Shown here piece after piece: positions 8,360 through 16,141 of a stretch of DNA of 64,000 nt. The DNA comes from Roseitranquillus sp963709765 (GTDB taxonomy: Bacteria > Pseudomonadota > Alphaproteobacteria > Rhodobacterales > Rhodobacteraceae): assembly GCA_963709765.1 (NCBI GenBank), contig CAVPXL010000015.1:1-64000 (forward strand), given 5' to 3'. Numbering within the stretch: position 1 is the first letter of the stretch; every line of letters begins with the position of its first letter. A program made the position numbers and the translations under genes. The notes beneath the pieces are model-generated. The model worked only from the letters and a program-made list of their open reading frames with translations. It had not been told where the DNA came from and made no database searches.

Positions 8360-9396
8360 GCGTCCTCCTCGATGTGCCAGCCGATCTCGAAACCCGGATC
8401 GAACAGGGTGATCGGTCCATCCGCGGAACCTACTATGCCGGGTGTTGTCAGGGGCCCTCGGATCAGGCGGATCGTGTCATCGTTCGGCGGCAAGCGGTAC
8501 CAGCCTGCGCCGTGGAGCGAGACGAACCCTTCGATCTTCTCGAGCGCGTCGGCCACGTCGAAGACGTGTGCAACCAGGGGTATCGCGACCGGGGCCGTGT
8601 AACAGCCGGCGCAACCGCAGGCCGACTCCTTCGCTGCCGTCACGTGCGGGGCGCTGTCGGTCCCCAGGAAGTATCGCGGATCGCCTGATGTCGCGGCCTC
8701 GACGAGCGCCAGCCGATGTCGCTCGCGCTTGGCCACCGGCAGGCAGTAGTAGTGCGGTCGGATTCCCCCGGCGAGCATATGGGTTCGGTTGATGACCAGG
8801 TGATGCGCCGTGATGCTCCCCGCAAGATTGCCGTCGGAAGCCGCAATGTAGTCGATCCCGTCCCGGGTCGTGACATGTTCGAGCGTCACGCGAAGCTCCG
8901 GCAACCGTCGGCGCAGCGGGTCCAGTACGGTTTCGATGAAGACGGCTTCGCGGTCGAAGATATCGACGGCGGAATCCGTTACCTCACCGTGGATACACAG
9001 TGGCAGGCCGATGCCGGCCATCATCTCGAGCACGGGCATGACCTGATCGAGGTCCTTTACGCCCGAGGCCGAGTTCGTCGTCGCGCCTGCCGGATAGAGC
9101 TTGACCGCGATGACCAGACCACTCTCGGCGGCGGCGCGGACGTCATCGGGAGCCGTCTCTTCCGTGAGGTAGAGCGTCATCAGGGGGCGCAGGGCCGCAT
9201 CCCCGGGCATCGCCTCCTCGATGCGCGCGCGATACGCTGCGGCCTGCGCGGCGGTCACGACCGGCGGTATCAGGTTCGGCATCACGAGCGCGCGACCCAT
9301 CCGCGCCGAATGGGGAAGGACGGCGTCCAGGACGCCGCCGTCGCGCAGGTGCAGGTGCCAGTCGTCGGGTCTGGTGATCGTGAGCGTGTCGGTCAT
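8356..9396 (-). CDS. pyrC: Dihydroorotase (class II)
   Basis: A 346-residue zinc amidohydrolase that cyclises carbamoyl-aspartate to dihydroorotate. Metal ligands are seen in the N-terminal DWHLHLRDG motif and further on in LEHVTTRD and the SDSAPH-type segment (GTDSAPH). VKLYPAGATTNS contains the lysine expected to be carbamylated. It is the class II (E. coli PyrC) type of about 345 residues. It is first in a two-gene operon with pyrE. The gap to the divergent HD-hydrolase gene is only about 100 bp, so both promoters must lie there. Confidence 0.96.
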   Translation of the reverse strand: MTDTLTITRPDDWHLHLRDGGVLDAVLPHSARMGRALVMPNLIPPVVTAAQAAAYRARIEEAMPGDAALRPLMTLYLTEETAPDDVRAAAESGLVIAVKLYPAGATTNSASGVKDLDQVMPVLEMMAGIGLPLCIHGEVTDSAVDIFDREAVFIETVLDPLRRRLPELRVTLEHVTTRDGIDYIAASDGNLAGSITAHHLVINRTHMLAGGIRPHYYCLPVAKRERHRLALVEAATSGDPRYFLGTDSAPHVTAAKESACGCAGCYTAPVAIPLVAHVFDVADALEKIEGFVSLHGAGWYRLPPNDDTIRLIRGPLTTPGIVGSADGPITLFDPGFEIGWHIEEDA

Positions 9397-9497
9397 GTCC
9401 TGCGCCGTAGCGCAGCCGATCGACGGATGCCAGAGAGGGTGACGAATCCGCGTGTCGCGCGTTGTCCCGGAATTGTGCTTGTGACAAGGGTCCGAGG

Positions 9498-10064
9498 ATG
9501 GATGAACACGACGTGGTCCGGCAAGTCGCCGCAGCCTACCTGATGGCGGCCCGGGCGCATGCGGATCAGCAACGCCGCGGGTTCGGCGCCGTACCCTACA
9601 TCAACCACCCCGCTGAAGTGGCTGATCTCGTTGCGCGAGCCGGCGCCACGGCCAACGAAGTCATCGCGGCAGTCCTGCATGACGTTGTGGAAGACAGCGA
9701 CGTCACGGAGGTCGAACTGGAGGCAGGTTTCGGAACCGAAGTCGCCCGGATCGTCGCCGAATTGACCAATCCGCCGGAGTGGGAAGCCTTGCCGAAACTC
9801 GAGATGAAGACGCGGCAGGCGGACCATGTGGCCCGAACCTCGCGGTCTGCGCGGCGGATCAAGATCGCCGACCAGACCTCGAACCTCCGCGACATTCTGC
9901 GTGACCCGTCGGCGTGGGACCGCGATCGCGGGCGGGACTACATCACCGGGTCGTCCCGCGTCGTGGAGGCGTGCCGCGGCACCGACGCATGGCTCGAGGC
10001 GCAGTTCGACGAAATCAAGCTTGCCGCAGATGCAGCATTCTCGCCGGGTGTCAGGCAAGCCTAG
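9498..10064 (+). CDS. HD-domain hydrolase, SpoT/MESH1-like small alarmone hydrolase
   Basis: A 188-residue protein starting at ATG 9498 (AAGGG and GAGG upstream). It carries the RelA/SpoT-type HD pattern: an N-terminal His (ARAHADQQRR), INHPAEVADL, then AAVLHDVVEDSDV (the HDxxED motif) and RRIKIADQTSNLRD near residue 120. There is no synthetase, TGS or ACT domain, and the length fits hydrolase-only small alarmone hydrolases (about 180-200 residues), which remove the 3'-pyrophosphate of (p)ppGpp or act on NADPH in MESH1. It is divergent from pyrC. The substrate is inferred from the family. Confidence 0.75.
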   Translation: MDEHDVVRQVAAAYLMAARAHADQQRRGFGAVPYINHPAEVADLVARAGATANEVIAAVLHDVVEDSDVTEVELEAGFGTEVARIVAELTNPPEWEALPKLEMKTRQADHVARTSRSARRIKIADQTSNLRDILRDPSAWDRDRGRDYITGSSRVVEACRGTDAWLEAQFDEIKLAADAAFSPGVRQA

Positions 10065-10155
10065 GCAGTACTGCGCCGAGGCGACGCGAATTCGCTTGCC
10101 CTTGCGAAACGTTCTGCGCCATATGCTGCGTCGCAGCGAAGCTGAAGAGGTCAAT

Positions 10156-10470
10156 ATGAAGCATCTGGGAACACCGTTCGATCTATGGCGCGGTGGAGTC
10201 GAATTCGGTCAGATGCTTTTCGAGACGCAGCTGGTGATCACCTACCGGATGCTTGGAATGGCCGGCATGTGGGCCGTGGCCGACAAGGAAAATCACACAA
10301 TGATCGCCGAGAAAGGTCCGGCCTTTCTCGAGGCCTCCGTGGCCGCCGGCGAGGCTGTCACACGCGGTGCGCGCCCCGATCAGGTCCTCGATGCCTGGGT
10401 GCGCCCGCTGCGGCGGCGAACCAAGTCGAACGCCCGCCGTCTGGGCAAAAGCGGCCCGCGCTTCGGCTGA
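10156..10470 (+). CDS. Small phasin-like / conserved Rhodobacteraceae protein
   Basis: A 104-residue protein whose ATG is preceded by GAAGAGG. The N-terminal half is an amphipathic helix rich in Met, Leu and Gln (FGQMLFETQLVITYRMLGMAG), typical of proteins variously labelled phasin-like or, misleadingly, antifreeze protein in Roseobacters. The C-terminus is basic (RPLRRRTKSNARRLGKSG). A role at polyhydroxyalkanoate granules is plausible but not shown. It lies 37 bp ahead of the next phasin-like gene and is probably co-transcribed with it. Confidence 0.55.
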   Translation: MKHLGTPFDLWRGGVEFGQMLFETQLVITYRMLGMAGMWAVADKENHTMIAEKGPAFLEASVAAGEAVTRGARPDQVLDAWVRPLRRRTKSNARRLGKSGPRFG

Positions 10471-10507
10471 GACGGCCCCCCCAACATCGCGAAATTTGGA
10501 GAATTCC

Positions 10508-11314
10508 ATGACAGCTTTCGACGTTCAGGTTCGACTTGTGCGGCAAGGTGCCGAGATGTGGCGCCAGGTTGCGGACATGCAGATTGCCGCGTTGCGGCAG
10601 GTTCTTGATGCCGGCGTCTTCGCGACCCGCTCCGGCACTGGGTTTGAAGCCATGCCGACGCGGGCCAAGGACGGTGCGGACGAGGGTCCGACGCTGCCCC
10701 ACGTCGCGTCGAAACGCCGGACCGAAGCCGGATCAAACGACGTGATCTCGGCGAAGCGGGCCACGAAAGCGCCCGCGCCGAAGAAGGTCTCGCTGGCGAA
10801 GGAAAAGCCGGCCGCCGAAACAGCCGAACAAAAAGCGTCCGTCGAACCCAAACAGGAGAAGGCTTCGGCCACGACCTCTTCGGCAGAAGCCAAGGGCACC
10901 ATGACCCAGCCAGACGCCGCGAAGGCGGAGCAAAAGGCGGACGCGAAGCCAGAGGCGGCGAAAGCGGAGCAAAAGGCGGACGCGAAGCCGGAGGCGGCGA
11001 AGGCGGAGCAAAAGGCGGACGCGAAGCCGGAGGCGGCGAAAGCGGAGCAAAAGGCGGACGCGAAGCCAGAGGCGGCGAAGGCGGAGCAAAAGGCGGACGC
11101 GAAGCCAGAGGCGGCGAAGGCGGAGCAAAAGGCGGACGCGAAGCCGGATGCTGCGAAGGCCGAGCAAAAGACGGACGCAAATCCTCAAGCCGGCGGGGCG
11201 AAGCCAGCGGCGGCAGATGCATCGGGCAAGTCCGCCAGCGCCGAACCCAGAGCGGGCCAGAGCAAGCGGGACGCAAAGGAAAGTCACAAGCCGTCGGGCC
11301 CCGACGCCAAGTGA
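10508..11314 (+). CDS. Phasin-like N-terminus with long Lys/Ala/Pro/Glu repeat tail
   Basis: A 268-residue protein. The first 45 residues form a short amphipathic helix (VRLVRQGAEMWRQVADMQIAA) like the start of phasins. The rest is low complexity, dominated by A, K, E, Q, D and P, and includes seven near-identical 13-residue units (about residues 138-228; unit AKAEQKADAKPEA). The composition resembles the tails of histone-H1-like proteins and of PhaF-type phasins that bridge storage granules and DNA, but the tail here is nearly charge balanced. The function is inferred only loosely. It is paired with the preceding small gene. Confidence 0.55.
   Translation: MTAFDVQVRLVRQGAEMWRQVADMQIAALRQVLDAGVFATRSGTGFEAMPTRAKDGADEGPTLPHVASKRRTEAGSNDVISAKRATKAPAPKKVSLAKEKPAAETAEQKASVEPKQEKASATTSSAEAKGTMTQPDAAKAEQKADAKPEAAKAEQKADAKPEAAKAEQKADAKPEAAKAEQKADAKPEAAKAEQKADAKPEAAKAEQKADAKPDAAKAEQKTDANPQAGGAKPAAADASGKSASAEPRAGQSKRDAKESHKPSGPDAK
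10919..11191 (+). repeat. Seven tandem copies of a 39-bp coding repeat
   Basis: In-frame tandem repeat (7 x 39 = 273 bp) encoding AKAEQKADAKPEA. Units 1-5 are identical in protein and differ only at a few silent positions. Unit 6 ends PDA, and unit 7 has diverged (KTDANPQA). The near identity implies recent expansion by slippage or unequal crossing-over. Confidence 0.95.
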
Positions 11315-11405
11315 CGTCCACGATCCGAGACCGTCGCATGATCCTGCGGCGCTGGCGCGGCGCAGGATCACGACGAGGCCGGCCGGACTCGTGCAAGATG
11401 CCGGT

Positions 11406-11675
11406 TCAGTTCGCCTCGCGCGCGACGAACTTGTTGAACCGGCTGATCTCGCCGTCGCTGGTCCGGTCCTGGTAGACCAGTGCCAGATCGTTTTCCTCGA
11501 AGGCCTTGAAGAACGTCTCCCAGTCGATCTCTTTGAGGTTCTCGTCCGCATCCCCGAAATCGAGCCGCAGGATTCCGCTTTCGCCGGTGCCCTCGACGCG
11601 CGCGGGTCGGCCGCCCCGACCCTCGGCCCAGGCGCGGATGGTGTCGTGGTTCGTCGTCGTCTTCGACTGGGTCAT
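11406..11675 (-). CDS. Conserved small protein of unknown function
   Basis: An 89-residue soluble protein, ATG at 11675. Features are an N-terminal TTTNHDTIRAWAEGRGGRPA segment, an LRLDFGDADENL segment and an aromatic-rich IDWETFFKAFEENDLALVYQD stretch ending SRFNKFVARE. This pattern recurs in short alphaproteobacterial proteins that databases sometimes mislabel as glucan branching enzymes; it is far too short for that. No membrane segment or cysteine. It is convergent with the phasin-like gene and divergent from alanine dehydrogenase. I do not assign a function. Confidence 0.7.
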   Translation of the reverse strand: MTQSKTTTNHDTIRAWAEGRGGRPARVEGTGESGILRLDFGDADENLKEIDWETFFKAFEENDLALVYQDRTSDGEISRFNKFVAREAN

Positions 11676-11822
11676 CGGTCTGTCCCTTCCATTGAAGCTT
11701 GCTCTAGCAACGCAAACGGACGCTTTTGGTTCGGCGCCGCACTTGCCTGCCGGAGGCCGTGGCGCGAATGTGGCAGCTTGAGGGGCCGGCAGAACGCCGG
11801 ACTTGCCAGAGCGAGGTCGAAT

Positions 11823-12944
11823 ATGCGCGTCGGTTGCCCGAAGGAAATCAAGAATCAGGAATATCGTGTCGGGATTACCCCCGCGCTCGCGGCGGAGTTG
11901 AGCGCGCACGGCCACGACGTTCTCATCGAGGGCGGTGCCGGGGCGGGTATCGGCGTCACGGATGAAGAATATGTCGGCGCCGGTGCGCGCATCATCGATG
12001 GCGCCGAAACGGTCTTCGAGGAGGCCGAAATGATCGTGAAGGTCAAGGAGCCTCAGGCGGTCGAGCGCAAGCGTCTGCGCGAGGGGCAGATTCTCTTCAC
12101 CTATCTCCACCTGGCGGCCGATCGTCCGCAGACCGACGATTTGCTGGCTTCCGGCGTGACGTCGATCGCCTACGAGACCGTGACGGGGCGCGATGGCGGG
12201 TTGCCGCTGCTGGCGCCGATGTCCGAGGTTGCGGGCCGGCTCGCGCCGCAGATGGGTGCCTGGGCCCTGCAGAAGAAGAACGGGGGGCGTGGTGTCCTGA
12301 TGGGCGGCGTGCCGGGTGTGCCGCCAGGACGCGTGCTGGTGATCGGTGGCGGAGTCGTGGGCACCCAGGCCGCGCGCATCGCTGCGGGAATGGGCGCGCG
12401 GGTCACGATCCTTGACCGCTCGCTGACCCGTCTGCGCTACCTCGACGAGGTCCATGGTGGGCGGTTCATGACGCTCTACGCCAGTCGCGATGCGATCCTT
12501 TCGCAGCTGTCCACGACCGACATGATCATCGGGGCTGTGCTCCTGCCCGGGGCGGCGGCACCCAAGCTGGTCGGGCGCGAGGATCTGGCGCTGCTGCCGC
12601 AGGGTGCCGCGCTGGTGGACGTGGCCATCGACCAGGGCGGTTGTTTCGAGACGTCGCATGCGACCACACACGACGATCCGATCTACGAGGTGGACGGCAT
12701 CGTGCATTACTGCGTCGCCAACATGCCCGGCGCGGTGCCCCGTACCTCCACCTTTGCGCTCGTGAACGCGACCATGGCCCATGTCGTCGCGCTGGCGGAC
12801 AAGGGCTGGCGCAAGGCCTGTCAGGACGATCCGCATCTTGCCGAGGGGCTTTCGACCCATGCAGGCAAGCTGGTCTGTCCGGCTGTCGCGGAGGCGTTCA
12901 ATATGCAGAGCGTCCCGGTCAGCGACATCCTGAGCGCCGGCTGA
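11823..12944 (+). CDS. ald: Alanine dehydrogenase
   Basis: A 373-residue NAD-dependent enzyme that interconverts L-alanine and pyruvate plus ammonia. The N-terminus MRVGCPKEIKNQEYRVGITP is diagnostic. The substrate-binding lysine lies in MIVKVKEPQ and the catalytic histidine in FTYLHLAAD. The Rossmann NAD site is VLVIGGGVVGTQAARIA at about residue 170. Length is normal (about 371). In this genome it may take alanine nitrogen from the beta-alanine transaminase route encoded at 37858, but that link is inference. Confidence 0.96.
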   Translation: MRVGCPKEIKNQEYRVGITPALAAELSAHGHDVLIEGGAGAGIGVTDEEYVGAGARIIDGAETVFEEAEMIVKVKEPQAVERKRLREGQILFTYLHLAADRPQTDDLLASGVTSIAYETVTGRDGGLPLLAPMSEVAGRLAPQMGAWALQKKNGGRGVLMGGVPGVPPGRVLVIGGGVVGTQAARIAAGMGARVTILDRSLTRLRYLDEVHGGRFMTLYASRDAILSQLSTTDMIIGAVLLPGAAAPKLVGREDLALLPQGAALVDVAIDQGGCFETSHATTHDDPIYEVDGIVHYCVANMPGAVPRTSTFALVNATMAHVVALADKGWRKACQDDPHLAEGLSTHAGKLVCPAVAEAFNMQSVPVSDILSAG

Positions 12945-12973
12945 CTCGTGGGTGCGGCACCCCGGAGCGGCAA

Positions 12974-13615
12974 TCAGCTGCGGGGCGTCGATACCGCCAC
13001 GCCCACCGTCGACAACGTCCAGCCGGTGATCCGGGTGAGAACCTGCCCGGTCGCGCGGTCGAATGCCATGACGAGAGGGAGCGTGTCGGTGGAAGGCGCC
13101 GCGGTTTCGGCGGCGAAGGTCCGCGCGGCGACAACCCGCGCGTCGCTTTCGCGCACGATCCAGGCCGAGATCTCGACCGTGACGCGCGCCGCATCGCTGT
13201 CCTCCTGAGGTGCCGCGTGAAAGGCGGTGATCTCGCTGAGCAGCGCATAGTCGCTCGACCCCGCCAGCGGGCGGCGGCCCACATAGGCGAAGGCGCCGGC
13301 ATTTTCCAGGCTGCGCAGCATGAGGGTCTGCAGCATCACCGGCGTCTCGTCGGTCCAGCGCGCGCCGGGCAGATACTGCGCCTGCCGCGGATGCGGGCGG
13401 ATCAGGATTCGGTCGTTGGACAGCGCTCCGCTGGCCGCGGGGCGCTCCACCGTGATCTGCCGGGCCAAGGAGCTGCGCGCGACCGGGAGATCAGCGGGCA
13501 GGCCGAGGTCGTAGCTCTGGAGCGGTCGGTCCACATCGTTGAGCGCCGAAATCGCGCCGCAACCCATCAGGGCAAGGAGCAGCGGGAGGGCGGCGGCATG
13601 GCGCAGGATTCTCAT
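12974..13615 (-). CDS. ABC-type transport auxiliary lipoprotein (PqiC/DUF330-like)
   Basis: A 213-residue predicted lipoprotein with signal peptide and lipobox LALMGCG (Cys about 19). The mature part follows the PqiC/ABC-transport-auxiliary pattern: YDLGLP, then ILIRPHPRQAQYLPGARWTDETPVMLQTLMLRSLENAG, then VTVEISAWIVRESDARVVAARTF. Such lipoproteins sit in the outer membrane and work with MCE proteins. Its start overlaps the stop of the MCE gene by 4 bp; it is the last gene of a four-gene operon. Confidence 0.85.
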   Translation of the reverse strand: MRILRHAAALPLLLALMGCGAISALNDVDRPLQSYDLGLPADLPVARSSLARQITVERPAASGALSNDRILIRPHPRQAQYLPGARWTDETPVMLQTLMLRSLENAGAFAYVGRRPLAGSSDYALLSEITAFHAAPQEDSDAARVTVEISAWIVRESDARVVAARTFAAETAAPSTDTLPLVMAFDRATGQVLTRITGWTLSTVGVAVSTPRS

Positions 13616-15351
13616 CTGCGGAACTCCGGGGACTGACGGTTAAGGAAGAACCGGGCCGGATCGCGCTCGATCTGACGTATCAGGGCCTCCAGGCTGGCGA
13701 TCATGTCACGGCTCTCCATGGCGAGGCGAGTGTATTGCGGCAGGCCCTGGCTTGCAAAGGAGCGCACGCCGTCGCCCGACTGCACGACCGTCCGCTCGAA
13801 GGCCGCGAAAGCGCTGCGGGCGTCCGCCGTTGCGGCGCGCAGATCGGCGGTCACCGCCGGCAGATCCTCCGAGACCTGGCCGAGGGCCTCGTCGAGGTTC
13901 GCAACGCTGCCGCGCAGATCGGCCGCCAGGGGGGCCACGTCCTCGGCAATCAGCCGGTCCGCTCCTGCGAAAGCGCGCTCGGCCGCGACGGCAGCCCCCT
14001 GGCCGCTTTCCAGCACCGAGGACAGTGCAGTCAGGGCCTCGTCGGCGCGCGCGAACGTCGTCTGCATCGTGTCAAGCGTCTCGCCGGCGCCTTCGGAGAG
14101 CGCGGCAAGCCGTCCGGTCGCGTCGACCACGTCACGTCCGGCCTGTTCCACGGTTTCCTGAACGCTCCGGGCGGCGCTGCGCATGTCGGCGGCGATCGCC
14201 GGCAGATCATCGCGCGCGGCGCCGTTCAGGGCCGTGAGGGTTTCGGTCGCCGCGGCAATCGACGTCCGGGTCTCGGCAATCAGCTCGGCGCCCGGTCCGG
14301 TGAAAAGGGCGTCGAGATTCCCGGCGGTCGATTCGACGGCGGTGAGGGTCCGCCCAGCGTTGCCGAGCACGTCGTTCGCGGCATCCAGCGTGGCGGCCGC
14401 CTCGTCCAGCCGGGCCGACGCCAGCCGCCCGGTTTCCGAGAGCTCGTCCAAGGTCGCCTCGGCCGCGTCGGAGAGCGCGTTCACCCGCTCGCGCAGCAAG
14501 GTCGAGGTGCCGCGCACATCGTCCACGGTGCGCCGAAGATCCTGCGACAACACGGTGTCGGCTGTCTCGAAGGCGGTCTGCACTGCCCCCAGCGCGGCGT
14601 CGCCCGTCTTCAGCGTCGCCGTGGCCTGTTGGGTGATCGTGTCGAGCGACGCGGCCACGTCATCGGCGATTCTCAGCGTGTTCGTGGCCGCCGCCGAGAT
14701 GTCCTCGAGCCCGGCGGTGAAGTCGACGATCTCGTCCACCGCGTCGGAGATCGAGCCCGAGACCGCCGAGACGTCCGCCAGCGCCTGGGACAGCGAATCC
14801 GACGAGGTTGCGAGGTTTTGCAGGATCGTCTCGATCCGCGTTCGGTTCTCGTTGCTGACGAGCGCGCCGATATCCTCGACGAGCACCAGGATCTCGCTGA
14901 TCACGAGCGGCGCCTCCTCGGTGAGCGACTGCATCGCGGAACGCCCGGCGCGGATCACGGGGACCGGATCCTCCGCCGTGGTCGCAAGAAGCGGCGCCGC
15001 AGGGCTGCCGGCACTGATCGCCACATAGGATACGCCGGTCACGCCCTGCGATTCGACGGTGGCTATGCTGTCCGTCCGCACGGGCGTCTTGGCGTCGATT
15101 TCAAGCCGTGCGCGTACCGTGCCGGTTCCGTCGGGCGACAGGCCGAGGCTGACGACCTGGCCGACCGGCAGGCCGCTGAATCGCACCTCGGACGCCCGGT
15201 CGAGGCCCGACACGCTGGAGAAATCCACGCCGTAATAGGCGAATTGTCGGTCCAGCTCGACTCGCGCGAACCACAGGAAGAAGGCGAGGACCCCGATCAG
15301 GCCGGCGAGCGTGAACGCACCGACGAGGACGTAGTTGGCCTTGGTCTCCAT
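13612..15351 (-). CDS. MCE-domain lipid transport protein (MlaD/PqiB-like)
   Basis: A 579-residue protein; ATG at 15351. One N-terminal transmembrane helix (about 5-28) is followed by a single MCE domain (about 35-115, FSSVSGLDRASEVRFSGLPVGQV). A long alpha-helical region of over 400 residues follows, with repeated Ala/Ser/Thr/Leu heptads. Long helical MCE proteins form periplasm-spanning hexamers that carry phospholipid between the membranes. It sits between the ATPase (4 bp gap) and the lipoprotein (4-bp overlap). Confidence 0.88.
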   Translation of the reverse strand: METKANYVLVGAFTLAGLIGVLAFFLWFARVELDRQFAYYGVDFSSVSGLDRASEVRFSGLPVGQVVSLGLSPDGTGTVRARLEIDAKTPVRTDSIATVESQGVTGVSYVAISAGSPAAPLLATTAEDPVPVIRAGRSAMQSLTEEAPLVISEILVLVEDIGALVSNENRTRIETILQNLATSSDSLSQALADVSAVSGSISDAVDEIVDFTAGLEDISAAATNTLRIADDVAASLDTITQQATATLKTGDAALGAVQTAFETADTVLSQDLRRTVDDVRGTSTLLRERVNALSDAAEATLDELSETGRLASARLDEAAATLDAANDVLGNAGRTLTAVESTAGNLDALFTGPGAELIAETRTSIAAATETLTALNGAARDDLPAIAADMRSAARSVQETVEQAGRDVVDATGRLAALSEGAGETLDTMQTTFARADEALTALSSVLESGQGAAVAAERAFAGADRLIAEDVAPLAADLRGSVANLDEALGQVSEDLPAVTADLRAATADARSAFAAFERTVVQSGDGVRSFASQGLPQYTRLAMESRDMIASLEALIRQIERDPARFFLNRQSPEFRR

Positions 15352-15355
15352 CGCG

Positions 15356-16141
15356 TCACTCCGCCGTGTGGGTTTCGCCTGACGCCCGAGCCGCGCGTGC
15401 CCTCGGCCCGTGGAAGTAGTCGTGCACCCACGGATGGTCCACGCCAAGCATGTCGTCCAGCGTGCCGGTGGCCAACACCTTGCGATCGGCCAGCACCGCG
15501 ATCCGGTCGCAGACCGCGACGAGCGTATCGAGGTCGTGGGTCACGAGGAAGACGGTGAGGCCGAGCGTGCGGCTCAGCTTTCGGATGAGCCGGTCGAAGG
15601 CCGCGGCGCCGATCGGGTCGAGACCCGCTGTCGGTTCGTCGAGAAAGAGGATCTCGGGGTCGCGCGCCAGCGCTCGCGCGAGGCCCGCGCGTTTGCGCAT
15701 TCCGCCCGAAAGTTCCGAGGGGTACTTGTCGCCCGCCTCCGGCGGCAGGCCGGACAGCGCGATCTTCAGATCGGCCAGATGCCGGCGGATGCCCGGGTCG
15801 AGGCCCGCGACGTCGCGCAGCGGTATCTCGACGTTCTCGCGCACCGTCAGCGACGAGAAGAGGGCGCCGTCCTGAAACATCACGCCCCAGCGCGCGGCGA
15901 CTCCCTGGCGCTGGCCGTCTTCGCCGGACAGATCCACGCCCAGCACCTCGATCGTGCCGGCGGCGGGACGCTGCAGCCCCACGATGGTTCGCAGCAAAAC
16001 CGACTTTCCCGTGCCCGAACCGCCCACGATGCCGAGGATTTCGCCGCGAAACACGTCGAGATCGAGCCCGTCGTGCACCACGTGCCGGCCGAAGCGGTTG
16101 GTGATCCCGCGCAGGCGGATGACGGCTTCGGACGTGCTCAC
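15356..16141 (-). CDS. MlaF-like ABC transporter ATPase of the MCE system
   Basis: A 261-residue ATPase. The GTG start at 16141 overlaps the permease stop (GTGA). Walker A GGSGTGKSVLL, signature LSGGMRKRAGLARAL, Walker B ILFLDEPTAGLD and the switch histidine in VTHD are all intact. GMRKRAGLARAL is the typical MlaF/TTG2A form. It energises lipid movement through the MCE complex together with its neighbours. Confidence 0.92.
   Translation of the reverse strand: MSTSEAVIRLRGITNRFGRHVVHDGLDLDVFRGEILGIVGGSGTGKSVLLRTIVGLQRPAAGTIEVLGVDLSGEDGQRQGVAARWGVMFQDGALFSSLTVRENVEIPLRDVAGLDPGIRRHLADLKIALSGLPPEAGDKYPSELSGGMRKRAGLARALARDPEILFLDEPTAGLDPIGAAAFDRLIRKLSRTLGLTVFLVTHDLDTLVAVCDRIAVLADRKVLATGTLDDMLGVDHPWVHDYFHGPRARAARASGETHTAE

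Noticed and set aside
6893..8602. Long plus-strand open frame across dnaB, the gap and pyrE
   Set aside because: It spans two well-supported minus-strand genes and has no recognisable motif.
10919..11191. Regular repeats resembling a CRISPR array
   Set aside because: The units are contiguous with no unique spacers and are translated in frame within one protein, so this is a coding tandem repeat.
11406..12860. Long open frame on the minus strand across alanine dehydrogenase
   Set aside because: Only its last 89 codons (11406-11675) look like a real protein; the rest is the antisense of ald in high-GC DNA.
13735..15558. Long plus-strand open frame of about 600 codons
   Set aside because: It lies antisense to the MCE protein gene, is rich in Arg/Gly/His and has no domain. 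It is typical of a high-GC antisense frame.
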